Assembly: GCA_047636995.1 (NCBI GenBank)
Contig: JBLIGQ010000005.1
Coordinates: 1-64,000 of the forward strand
Source of the DNA: JAQWQB01 sp047636995
GTDB lineage: Bacteria; Bacteroidota; Bacteroidia; Flavobacteriales_D; Sanyastnellaceae
Direction of reading: 5' to 3'
Length of the DNA: 64,000 nt
Part shown: in pieces, positions 8,765-16,570 of the stretch
Layout of the letters: every line of letters starts with the position of its first letter
Position numbering within the stretch: position 1 is the stretch's first letter
Translations under genes and position numbers: made by a program
The notes under the pieces: model-generated
Databases searched by the model: none
Told to the model about the DNA's origin: nothing
The model's input: only the letters and a program-made list of their open reading frames with translations

Positions 8765-9826
8765 TTAGTCTTTTATTCTGCTAAATCTCAATGCCTTTAA
8801 CATGAAGTCAGGCAAAGGCTTTTCAGGATCTCTTTTCGCTACATCGAGGAAGATCCCCCATTTTTCAATAATAGGCACTTTGTGTACTTCAATCATTTCA
8901 ATCCAGGTCTTATCAGGATCAGCAATGTAGGTACAGTGAACTTTGGTGGTCCCCATGTCAAGCGCATCATTGCTATCACAGGTAAATCCGAATCCTTTTT
9001 GCGCCAGTTTCTCACCCAGCGCGTGCATTCCGCGCACATCCAAACCGAGGTGCACAAATCCGAGGTCTGCCCAAATGCGGTCATCAAAGATGCGCTTCGG
9101 CACTCTGTCTATGTCTTGCACCAGCTCAATTTGCGTTTTTGCAGAAATCTTGGCAAAGCCGCCTCCTGGAGGATTGGTCTGTGCGATCACTATTCTGCGG
9201 TACGTTCTTTTCCCACCTGGAAGTGAAGCGAAATCATCCCAAACCTTCGTTTCATCAAGGAGCACATTGTCATATCCCAGGATGTCTGAATAAAGCTCTA
9301 GTGCTTTGGCCATGTCACTCACGCCAATTGTGCACGCTGAAACACCTCCTGAGATGTGATTCGGCTTCGTATACCAATCACCACCTTCAACATATTGAAA
9401 GTGATTGCCGTCTAGATCTTCGATGAAAAAAGTTGAGGTTCCGTCTGGACGAGTAGTGAGTTCAGAAATCGTTGCATCGCCTTCCTTTTTGCAATAGTCA
9501 AAAGCCTTGTTCACATCTGGACATTTCATTTGTGTGATGAAAATACCGAGGTCTCCAAGTTCAAGGTTGAAACTGGCGGCAACAGGTTTAAAGCTGGTTG
9601 CACTAACCACTTCCATAGCGCACCCACCCATCAGATTGAGGACCATAGATGCACGCTTGGTGATGACTTCATTTCGAGTGTAAGGCAACATCAGAGGAGC
9701 AGCAGCAACGGCATCAAAGAAAGGGACATTGAGGCCAAAGTATTTACGGTAGAAACGAAGTGAAGCGTCCATGTCTTGAACGGCTACACCGATGTGTTGA
9801 AATCCATTGATGCGATATGCTGTCAT
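8765..9826 (-). CDS. VOC (glyoxalase/dioxygenase) superfamily protein with two VOC domains
   Basis: A 353-residue protein built from two vicinal-oxygen-chelate domains (about residues 5-150 and 158-315). Putative metal positions in the second domain read C ('SACTIGV'), E ('TQIELVQ'), H ('GFVHLGL') and E ('WIEMIEV'). The first has H ('GFQHIGV') and E ('AMEVV'), but the third and fourth positions are I and Q ('HFQYVEG'). The length resembles 4-hydroxyphenylpyruvate dioxygenase, yet the HPPD motifs and its H/H/E triad are not convincingly present, so I keep the superfamily name only. It is the last gene of a pheT-acyltransferase-VOC run and overlaps the acyltransferase by 4 nt. Substrate unknown. 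Confidence 0.72.
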   Translation of the reverse strand: MTAYRINGFQHIGVAVQDMDASLRFYRKYFGLNVPFFDAVAAAPLMLPYTRNEVITKRASMVLNLMGGCAMEVVSATSFKPVAASFNLELGDLGIFITQMKCPDVNKAFDYCKKEGDATISELTTRPDGTSTFFIEDLDGNHFQYVEGGDWYTKPNHISGGVSACTIGVSDMAKALELYSDILGYDNVLLDETKVWDDFASLPGGKRTYRRIVIAQTNPPGGGFAKISAKTQIELVQDIDRVPKRIFDDRIWADLGFVHLGLDVRGMHALGEKLAQKGFGFTCDSNDALDMGTTKVHCTYIADPDKTWIEMIEVHKVPIIEKWGIFLDVAKRDPEKPLPDFMLKALRFSRIKD

Positions 9827-11112
9827 GAGGCGGAAAGGTTTTGATGCAAGAATGTTGCTACTTCGGTCCAGCGGCCATAAGCTTCTGGGGCAGAGGTTAT
9901 AAAGTGTTGTCCTTTCTTTTTAGCTTGAATGTCATTCCAGAAGTCAATCACTTTCAAGGCAAATAATCCACTGACAATCAATCCTGCCAAGCCGATTAAT
10001 ACCGTGCTGGTTTGAAAGAAAAAACTGGCAATGATGGCAATAATGATCCAGTTCAGTGGGAAAAACACGAGACTTAAAATCAATTTGAATGTACTAATGA
10101 AAACAGGATCCTTCACTATTTTCTTCGTCAGCTTTAAAACAAGTTTCCAAACGTGGTAGTGAGCAATCAAAGCGGGCAATGCGAATGGAAGCATTAACAC
10201 GAAGGCAAGAACAGGGACTTTCGCATGGTTATGAGCGCTCAAAACGTCTAAGAAACGAACCTTATTTTGGTCTAGCTCCTCTTTGGAGGTGCTAGCCAGT
10301 TGGGCCATCGTGCTTACGTCGTGCTTTTTAAACTCATCGCGAAGCTGAGCAAGTTTTTGAATTATTTTGTTCCAGTCTGAGTATCCTTCCTTGTCAATCA
10401 GCAAGTGTTCAGCTGCGCGAAGGAGCTCATAATTCTCTGTGCTGTGGTCAACCATGACCTCACTCAGGTGCTTGCGCACTTTTTCCATGGCCTTTTTGTA
10501 ACGAACAGGAGCCTCTTCGTTACTAAAAAGTTCTACGTTTACATTGAAGGGTTTGCCAAAATTCATGGTGAGGCCAGCTCGAGCATCGTCGTATTCGCTA
10601 TAGTCTATTCCCACAGGAACGAGGTGAACTGTTTGAAGCTGATCAGAACTGTTTGCAGCAATTTCGATCAAGCGTACTAGTCCCTTTTTAAGTGGACGAA
10701 GGTGTTTTTGGTTTCCGTGATTTCCTTCCGGGTAAATCCCGATGTTAGCACCGATTTCCAAGCGAGACACCGTGGTTTCGAAAGTCTCTTGGTTCTTGCC
10801 GCCCATGTCATCAACCTTGTCATGCTGACGGTAAACGGGCATCATGTTCATGGCGAGCACAAACTTGCGGATGTACTTGTTTTTGAAGACGTCTGCGCGG
10901 GTAAGGAAGTGGAGTTGTTTTGGCGCCGTAAGACAGCAAAGCAAAGGGTCCATCAGCGCGTTTTGATGATTGGACACAATGATGACAGGTGCTTTTCCTT
11001 TTGGGAAATCTTGCTTACCTAGAATCGTCCACCTCCTGTAAAATAATCTTGCGGCGACCAATACAGGGGAATAGATGAATGCGTATAGCGGAGAAAAAGC
11101 GCTTTTTTTCAT
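9823..11112 (-). CDS. PlsC-type acyltransferase with C-terminal membrane region
   Basis: A 429-residue membrane-associated acyltransferase of the lysophosphatidate acyltransferase superfamily. Block I reads 'NHQNALMD' (N48, H49, D55; the NHx4D catalytic motif) and block III reads 'YPEGNHG' near residue 127, in place of the common EGTRS. Three or four hydrophobic segments follow (about 295-375). The size and the C-terminal membrane part set it apart from PlsC proper (about 240 residues). Such proteins in Bacteroidota are annotated as glycerol-acyltransferases, probably acting on membrane lipids, but the acyl acceptor is not certain. It starts 7 nt after pheT and overlaps the VOC gene by ATGA. 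Confidence 0.8.
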   Translation of the reverse strand: MKKSAFSPLYAFIYSPVLVAARLFYRRWTILGKQDFPKGKAPVIIVSNHQNALMDPLLCCLTAPKQLHFLTRADVFKNKYIRKFVLAMNMMPVYRQHDKVDDMGGKNQETFETTVSRLEIGANIGIYPEGNHGNQKHLRPLKKGLVRLIEIAANSSDQLQTVHLVPVGIDYSEYDDARAGLTMNFGKPFNVNVELFSNEEAPVRYKKAMEKVRKHLSEVMVDHSTENYELLRAAEHLLIDKEGYSDWNKIIQKLAQLRDEFKKHDVSTMAQLASTSKEELDQNKVRFLDVLSAHNHAKVPVLAFVLMLPFALPALIAHYHVWKLVLKLTKKIVKDPVFISTFKLILSLVFFPLNWIIIAIIASFFFQTSTVLIGLAGLIVSGLFALKVIDFWNDIQAKKKGQHFITSAPEAYGRWTEVATFLHQNLSAS

Positions 11113-11119
11113 GCTTTAC

Positions 11120-13570
11120 TTAGCGTAACTGAGCACCCAGTTCTTTTGTGATTGCTTCTTGAATTCGTTGCATTGATTTGTCAATTTTCTTGTCAGTGAG
11201 CGTGGCTGAACTGTCTTGAAGCACAAATGAAACGGCATAACTCTTGGTTCCAGGAGCTATGTTCTTTCCTTCGTACACATCGAACAAGCCTACTTCTTTG
11301 AGCAACTTACGTTCTGTCTGGAAGGCCAATGCTTGAATAGTGCTGAATGTTATTTCTTCTTTCAATAACAACGAAAGATCTCTTCTTACCGCGGGGTATT
11401 TTTCAAGTTCTTTGTAGGAGACGCTGACTTTTCCAGCAACTTTAACAACGGCACTCCAATCAATTTCAGCATAGAAAACCGCTTGTTTGATGTCTAGCTT
11501 CTTCAGCAGACTAGGAGCAACAACGCCCATTCGTGCAAGCACCGTCTCTCCTTTTTTCCAGAGGATGGCATCACTGTAGAACGGGTGGGTGAAGCCCTCT
11601 TCTTTGCATCCTTCGCGCAAGCCCAATCTGTCAAACACCATGGCTGCTGAACCTTTGAGGTCAGCAAATTGGGTTGGTTTAGCATCGCTCTTCCAGCTTT
11701 CAGACGTCCCTTTTCCCGTTACCCAAAGGGAGAGGTATGGGGTCTCTTTAATGCTTTCTCCTCTGTCATGGTATGTCCTGCCAAACTCAAAAGTTCGAAG
11801 GTCAGACTGCTTGAAATTGATGTTTCTTGAAATGGTCTCGAGCCCTTGGTAAAGTAATGTTTGACGCATTTGGCCAAGGTCACTACTCAACGGATTCTTC
11901 ATGCGAACAGCGCTGCTTGCGTTGAGCTCAGGTAGGTCTATCAGTTCTGTGTGGCTCACTTTCGTGAGCGAGTTGTTCATGATCTCTAAAAACCCACGTG
12001 AAACCAGCAAGTCTGCTAAGTTTTGATTCATTCCCTCAGCATCTGGCTTGCGCAGGTAGGATAGGGTAGAAGTCAAACGCTCAGGCATTTCGATGTTGTT
12101 GTAGCCGTAGATGCGCAATATTTCTTCGCACACATCAGCTGCTCTTGTTACATCTCTTCTGTACAACGGCGCTTTCAAAAGCATGTCAGTGCCATTGTCT
12201 TCGCCCAATTCGAAATCCAAATCAGTAAGGATGTTCTTCACTTGATCTGCAGGAATGACTTTGCCAATGAGGCTGTTCAGTCGTTTCCAATTCAAGTTGA
12301 TTTCAGCCTTTTGCATGGGGTTTGGGTAAACGTCAGTGACTTCTGAAGCAATTTCTCCTCCTGCAATTTCTTCAATCAATAAGGCTGCTCTTTTCAAAGC
12401 ATACAAGGTCAATTCAGGATCAACGCCCCGCTCAAAGCGGTAAGAAGCATCTGTGTTGAGTTGATGTCTTCGGGCTGATTTGCGCACAGATACGGTTTCG
12501 AAAACTGCACTTTCAAGAAATATTTGGGTTGTTTCTTTGGTAATTCCGCTGTAAGCACCTCCAAAAACACCTGCAATGCACATGCCTTCTTTTTCGTCAC
12601 AGATCATCAAGTCACTGGCATCCAATTTGCGTTCAGCATCATCTAAGGTGACAAATTTCTCCCCCGCTTTTGCCAAGCGAACGACTACCTTCTCGCCTTT
12701 AATTTTTGCCGCATCAAATGCATGCAAAGGCTGTCCTACTTCATGCAGTACGAAATTGGTGATGTCTACAATGTTGTTGATAGGAGTAAGTCCGATTACT
12801 TTTAATTTGTTCTGCAACCAGTCTGGTGATGGCGCTACTTTCACATTGTTAATGCAGACTCCAGCATACCTAATGCAAGCTTCTTCGTTCTGAACTTCAA
12901 CAGCAATGTTCATTGATTGATTGCGCGTTGCAAATCCATCTACTGACGGCAAAGATACTTCACCTGATTTGGTGTCTGCAAGCTCAGGAGCGTTTTTCAC
13001 AGCTGCGCGAAGGTCACGTGCCACGCCGTAGTGCGACATGGCATCAGTGCGGTTAGGCGTGAGTCCTATTTCAATAGAGTGGTCTGTATAGATTTCGAAT
13101 TGCTCACTGGCTGGTGTTCCTGCTTTCGCCGAAGGGTCAAGCACCATGATTCCGTCATTTCCTTTTCCGAGACCGATTTCATCTTCGCCACAGATCATCC
13201 CCAGAGACGCTTGTCCTCTGATTTTTCCTTTCTTAATAACAAAGGGGTCGCCCTCATTAGGATAGAGTTTGGCGCCAATCATGGCAACAACAACTTTTTG
13301 GCCTGCAGCTATATTGGGAGCTCCGCATACAATTTGAAGGGGCTCCTCTTCGCCCACATCCACTTTCGTTATGTTCAGACGGTCAGCATCTGGGTGCCTC
13401 CACAGATCAAGCACTTCTCCAATTATAAGTCCTTCTAGCCCGCCTTCAATGCTGATAAAGGATTCCAGTCCTTCAACTTCCAATCCGGTGTTGGTTAATG
13501 CCTCGCTTGTTTTTTCAGGAGCCGGTGCTGCTGAATATAGATCGCGGAGCCAGTTGTACGAGATCTTCAT
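11120..13570 (-). CDS. pheT: Phenylalanine--tRNA ligase beta subunit
   Basis: An 816-residue beta chain of the alpha2-beta2 PheRS. Domain order: N-terminal tRNA-binding OB fold (about 40-150, including 'IVCGAPNI'), B3/B4 editing region (about 210-395), B5 domain (about 400-480), the catalytic-like core, and a C-terminal anticodon-binding ferredoxin-like domain (about 720-816). The length is normal. The alpha chain gene pheS is not adjacent; it lies 10.8 kb away at 24379 on the other strand, so the subunits are expressed from separate transcripts. pheT heads a three-gene minus-strand operon with the acyltransferase and the VOC protein. Confidence 0.97.
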   Translation of the reverse strand: MKISYNWLRDLYSAAPAPEKTSEALTNTGLEVEGLESFISIEGGLEGLIIGEVLDLWRHPDADRLNITKVDVGEEEPLQIVCGAPNIAAGQKVVVAMIGAKLYPNEGDPFVIKKGKIRGQASLGMICGEDEIGLGKGNDGIMVLDPSAKAGTPASEQFEIYTDHSIEIGLTPNRTDAMSHYGVARDLRAAVKNAPELADTKSGEVSLPSVDGFATRNQSMNIAVEVQNEEACIRYAGVCINNVKVAPSPDWLQNKLKVIGLTPINNIVDITNFVLHEVGQPLHAFDAAKIKGEKVVVRLAKAGEKFVTLDDAERKLDASDLMICDEKEGMCIAGVFGGAYSGITKETTQIFLESAVFETVSVRKSARRHQLNTDASYRFERGVDPELTLYALKRAALLIEEIAGGEIASEVTDVYPNPMQKAEINLNWKRLNSLIGKVIPADQVKNILTDLDFELGEDNGTDMLLKAPLYRRDVTRAADVCEEILRIYGYNNIEMPERLTSTLSYLRKPDAEGMNQNLADLLVSRGFLEIMNNSLTKVSHTELIDLPELNASSAVRMKNPLSSDLGQMRQTLLYQGLETISRNINFKQSDLRTFEFGRTYHDRGESIKETPYLSLWVTGKGTSESWKSDAKPTQFADLKGSAAMVFDRLGLREGCKEEGFTHPFYSDAILWKKGETVLARMGVVAPSLLKKLDIKQAVFYAEIDWSAVVKVAGKVSVSYKELEKYPAVRRDLSLLLKEEITFSTIQALAFQTERKLLKEVGLFDVYEGKNIAPGTKSYAVSFVLQDSSATLTDKKIDKSMQRIQEAITKELGAQLR

Positions 13571-13957
13571 AAATGGTGAGATTTTAGGTGTGCTAAATTA
13601 ACGTAAAAAGCCTGAAGGACGAAGGATTCAGAGGGGAGATTCTGCACGTAATTTAGGGTGTTAAGTGGAGGCCATAGAAGGAGAAGGTAAAGAAGGTTAA
13701 TTTGGCTAAATTAGAATGATTCAAGACGTCTAAAACTTTCATTTTAAGGACGGTATTTATATCTTTAGTAGATCACTGATGGTTGAATTGCGCTCTTTTA
13801 AAAAAAAGTAGAAATAGCCATTAGCTGCGCTCGTGAGATGAGAATGAGTTCCAGTTTAAGTCACTTCACTCGGGGGGAAACATTTGAAGACCTGAATGCA
13901 ATCATCAGGCAAGGATTTAACGCCTGCACTCCATTGAATAACCACAAAACTCAGCTT

Positions 13958-14824
13958 ATGAGAAGCATACTAGTTCCAACAGATTTTTCAAAGTACGCAT
14001 ATTACGCTGCTGAGGTAGCTGCATCTATAGCAAAGAAGACGGGTGCACGTGTATATTTACTTCACGCCATTGAAATTCCTACCTATTCAGCGAATGACAG
14101 TTTTGGGGAAGGGGCAAATACCGCAGAAGGTCTTTTCATGCTTAAGCGGGCAAAGATGGAGTTTGAGAAGTTGATCCAACAGCCTTTTTTCAACGAGGTG
14201 AACGTGATTGAGATTCTGCAGTGGGAGAACGTGTATGATATCATTTCAGACAAGGCGCAGGAGCACGAAATTGATTTGATTGTGATGGGGTCTCAGGGTG
14301 CTTCTGGTGCGAAGGAGTTCTTCATTGGGTCGAATACAGAAAAGATCATTCGCACGGCACATTGTCCGGTGCTCACAGTGAAGGAGAAGATGGAGAAGTT
14401 CGAACCGAAGGATGTGGTTTTTGCGTCTAACTTTTATGGCGTAGCATCTGCAGTGTTTGCTCCTTTGATGAACTTGCTTGATTTGTTTGGGGCGAAGGTG
14501 CATTTGTTAAAAGTGATCACCCCTGCGGAGTTCGAAACAACTGACTACACTGAAAAGTTGATGGCTGATTTTATAGCCAAGACAGGCGTGAAGAATTACA
14601 CTACGAACATTTGGAATGATACCATGGCGGAGGACGGGATCCATGAATTTGCTGACCGCATTGGTGCAGACATGATTTCAATGGAAACCCATGGACGCAC
14701 TGGTCTAGCGCATTTTTTCCGTCAGAGTTTGACTGAAGATGTAGCGAACCACAGCCACCTGCCAATTCTGAGTCAGCGCATTGAATTGCCGAAAAAAAAG
14801 CGTGGAGCCATTTTCCCGGATTAG
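13958..14824 (+). CDS. Universal stress protein with two UspA domains
   Basis: A 288-residue cytoplasmic protein made of two tandem Usp folds (about 1-145 and 150-285). The first starts 'ILVPTDFSKYA' and ends with the ATP-binding loop G-2x-G-9x-G(S/T) ('GSQGASGAKEFFIGSN' then 'CPVLTVK'). The second carries a similar but weaker loop ('ETHGRTGLAHFFRQS'). I place the start at the ATG at 13958, because the 40 extra residues allowed by the frame from 13838 look non-conserved and Usp folds begin at this strand. It is a single gene followed by a rho-independent terminator. Such tandem Usps usually respond to growth arrest or stress; the trigger here is not visible. Confidence 0.88.
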   Translation: MRSILVPTDFSKYAYYAAEVAASIAKKTGARVYLLHAIEIPTYSANDSFGEGANTAEGLFMLKRAKMEFEKLIQQPFFNEVNVIEILQWENVYDIISDKAQEHEIDLIVMGSQGASGAKEFFIGSNTEKIIRTAHCPVLTVKEKMEKFEPKDVVFASNFYGVASAVFAPLMNLLDLFGAKVHLLKVITPAEFETTDYTEKLMADFIAKTGVKNYTTNIWNDTMAEDGIHEFADRIGADMISMETHGRTGLAHFFRQSLTEDVANHSHLPILSQRIELPKKKRGAIFPD

Positions 14825-14923
14825 GAGTGTGAATTGAATTCCGACCGGGAAGTGACTCAGTTTCAGTTCATGTTTTAGGTGAAGGGTTTCTGCCGTGGAC
14901 AAGGCGATGCAGAAAGAAAATAC

Positions 14924-14955
14924 AAAAAAAGCTCAGTGAGAACTGGGCTTTTTTT
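14924..14955 (+). terminator. Rho-independent terminator after the Usp gene
   Basis: A stem of AAAAAGCTCAGT and ACTGGGCTTTTT (one G-U pair) with a short GAGA loop, running into a T tract. It lies about 100 nt after the stop at 14824. Confidence 0.75.
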
Positions 14956-15079
14956 GTGGGAGTTTTGGAGTTAAGATGTGATCCGAACCACCCTTTTGGG
15001 TGAGGGCAATATCACCCTAAGGGGGTGTTGTTTTTCTGGTGTCTTTGACGGACTTTGCGGAAGAAAAAAAATCAACGAG

Positions 15080-15514
15080 ATGAAAAAAGTATTAAGTGTT
15101 TTAGCCGTATCAATTTTATTCTTTGCAACCGGCTGCAAAAAAGAAGGCTGCACCAATCAAGATGCAACCAATTATAGTTCAGAGGCTGATGACGATGATG
15201 GGTCTTGTTCTTTTGAAGGTGAGGTGGTTTTTTGGTATGGAGAAAGTGTCGCCAATGGCCTTGTTGCTATTGGATCAACAACATTAACATTCATGGTAGA
15301 TGGAGTTATTGTTGGCTCAACAGCGTCAAATGTTTTCTGGACTGCTGCGCCAAACTGCGGACAAAATGGTTCAATCACTGTTTCTAGGGGTCTTGGGAAC
15401 GCTACAAATCTTGCGGGGAATTACAGTGTGAAGGATCAAGATAATTTCGAGATTTGGGCAGGTGTTTTGAACTTTACTGCTAACACGTGCACTGTTTTGG
15501 AGCTCTCGGAATAA
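15080..15514 (+). CDS. Small lipoprotein with a GCTNxxATN...DGSC motif
   Basis: 144 residues with a lipoprotein signal peptide (lipobox 'FFATGC', Cys at about residue 19). The motif 'GCTNQDATNYSSEADDDDGSC' follows straight after; this Cys-flanked Asp-rich unit is common in secreted Bacteroidota proteins and probably binds a metal, usually Ca2+. The rest is a beta-rich domain of about 95 residues with a second Cys pair. The product is likely anchored to the outer or inner membrane. The start at 15080 (MKKVL) is chosen because it gives a normal signal peptide; the open frame extends to 14978 but lacks coding character. It is monocistronic, between two terminators. Function unknown. Confidence 0.78.
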   Translation: MKKVLSVLAVSILFFATGCKKEGCTNQDATNYSSEADDDDGSCSFEGEVVFWYGESVANGLVAIGSTTLTFMVDGVIVGSTASNVFWTAAPNCGQNGSITVSRGLGNATNLAGNYSVKDQDNFEIWAGVLNFTANTCTVLELSE

Positions 15515-15536
15515 ACAAAAAAGCATTAAAGTGTGA

Positions 15537-15575
15537 AAACCTCATCTGAATAAATCAGGAGAGGTTTTTTTTTGT
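15537..15575 (+). terminator. Rho-independent terminator after the small lipoprotein
   Basis: AAAACCTC pairs with GAGGTTTT, with an inner CTGA/TCAG pair around an AT-rich loop, followed by a run of T residues. It begins about 20 nt after the stop at 15514. Confidence 0.75.
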
Positions 15576-15588
15576 GCTAAAGAATCTC

Positions 15589-15660
15589 CTGGGGTGAAAA
15601 GGGCCAATCTTATTCCTAATACACTATGAGAGTTCCAGTCTTCGATATTGGCCCCTTCAT
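15589..15660. repeat. Degenerate relic of the 327-bp repeat with inverted GGGCCAAT ends
   Basis: Around 15592-15620 the sequence matches the internal part of the 327-bp repeats (the stretch around 'GGGCTAATCTTATTCCTA') with several changes. A similar block, GATATTGGCCCCTTC, recurs in inverse orientation near 15637-15652. It looks like a shortened, diverged family member or an insertion scar. Confidence 0.35.
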
Positions 15661-15676
15661 ATTGACAAATCCCAGC

Positions 15677-15702
15677 AGGGTCGGCACACTTGCCGACCTT
15701 TT
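15677..15702 (+). terminator. Terminator-like hairpin in non-coding DNA
   Basis: GGTCGGC and GCCGACC are separated by a 6-nt loop and followed by TTTT. No gene ends just upstream on this strand after the terminator at 15537, so this may be a backup terminator or part of an unannotated small RNA. Confidence 0.35.
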
Positions 15703-15758
15703 AGTTCGTGGACCATTAGGATCATAAAGAGAACGACGTTAAACTTGGAATACACTTA

Positions 15759-16085
15759 CAAAGTTCTTCGTTACGTCTACAAAGTTGTTGTTGAGCGGAT
15801 TGCTTTGATTGATAGCTTCGCCGTGGGGAAAGGGCTAATCTTATTCCTATATAATAACCGCGTGCGAGGGAGAGGAGATCATGAGTCGAGATCGAACTAG
15901 TGAATTGAAACGATGAATCGAAATGGTGAATCGTAACGGTGAATCGAAACGATGAATCGAAATTCGAAGAAAAAGCTGAGAATCAAAGATCCCGAGAGGG
16001 AAGGCTGCTCGCGTTCTTCCTAAGGGAAAGGACTCTACAGCCCCTCGAGATTTTGGTTGAGTTGAGGCGTCCTTTCGGCAGGAAT
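15759..16085. repeat. 327-bp direct repeat, copy 1
   Basis: This copy and the one at 16187-16513 are exactly the same length and differ at about 13 positions by my reading (about 96% identical). It opens with two CAAAGTT-type blocks. The centre (15901-15965) is five tandem units of 13 bp with consensus TGAATCGAAACGR, and the end is a GC-richer tail containing CTCGAG and TTTCGGCAGG. The minus strand is open across it, but nearly every difference between the copies changes the translated residue, so I judge it non-coding. The region 15575-16568 holds no credible gene. Confidence 0.85.
15901..15965. repeat. Five tandem 13-bp units inside repeat copy 1
   Basis: Units begin at 15901, 15914, 15927, 15940 and 15953, each TGAATYGWAAYGR-like. 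Thirteen base pairs is not a multiple of three times a whole residue repeat within one unit, but three units give a 13-residue period in translation. Confidence 0.8.
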
Positions 16086-16186
16086 TAACATGGAGAATCG
16101 AATTGATGGTTTTGTGCTCATTGCTCTGCATATGGTGATCTACCCACTGGCCCTATTGCTCTGTACTCATATTCCAAAGCCATCCG

Positions 16187-16513
16187 CAAAGTTCTTCGTT
16201 ACGTTTACAAAGTTGTTGTTGAGCGGATTGCTTTGATTGATAGCTTCGCCGTGGGGAAAGGGCTAATCTTATTCCTATATAATAACCGCGTGCGAGGAAG
16301 AGGAGATTGTGAGTCGAGATCGTACTAGTGAATTGAAACGATGAATCGAAATGGTGAATCGTACTAGTGAATTGAAACGGTGAATCGAAATTCGAAGAAA
16401 AAGCAGAGAATCAAAGATCCCGAGAGGGAAGACTGCTCGCGTTCTTCCTAAGGGAAAGGCCTCTACAGCCCCTCGAGATTTTGGTTGAGTTGAGGCGTCC
16501 TTTCGGCAGGAAT
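16187..16513. repeat. 327-bp direct repeat, copy 2
   Basis: The offset from copy 1 is exactly 428 bp, with about 101 bp of unrelated sequence between. The differences cluster in the 13-bp array (16329-16393). Here units 1-2 and 4-5 resemble each other, including a repeated CGTACTAG lead-in, as if a 39-bp segment had been copied within the array. It ends 55 bp before the 3' end of the SGNH-like gene. Confidence 0.85.
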
Positions 16514-16537
16514 CGGAATCGTCGGATTGTAAAACAT

Positions 16538-16570
16538 TCAAAAGGGACGTTGATACGATTTCCCTTTTTT
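16538..16570 (-). terminator. Probable terminator of the MBOAT/SGNH operon
   Basis: On the minus strand AAAGGGA pairs with TCCCTTT across a 13-nt loop. The 5' arm overlaps the TAA stop of the SGNH-like gene and the 3' arm is followed by a T-containing stretch. The U tract is imperfect. Confidence 0.45.

Noticed and set aside
8937..9293. Open frames on the plus strand opposite the VOC gene, and similar antisense frames across many genes
   Set aside because: They are shadows of well-supported genes: no start context, no conserved motif, and codon use follows the opposite strand.
8765..9826. Annotation as 4-hydroxyphenylpyruvate dioxygenase
   Set aside because: The length is similar, but the first iron-ligand His is replaced by Cys and the HPPD-specific C-terminal helix pattern is not seen; only the VOC superfamily is supported.
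13571..13957. Extended N-terminus of the Usp protein from 13838, and a search for an RNA gene in this gap
   Set aside because: The extra 40 residues do not belong to the Usp fold and no structured RNA was recognised; the gap is best seen as the divergent regulatory region.
15901..15965. Tandem 13-bp units considered as a CRISPR-like array
   Set aside because: The units are contiguous with no spacers and too short; no cas genes are present.
15847..16541. Two similar minus-strand ORFs (about 80-95 codons) with a shared 'CRKDASTQPKSRGAVE' start, lying on the 327-bp repeats
   Set aside because: Nearly every base difference between the two copies changes the translated residue, there is no ribosome-site or signal logic, and the 13-residue period is just the 13-bp array read in frame. 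I treat the repeats as non-coding.
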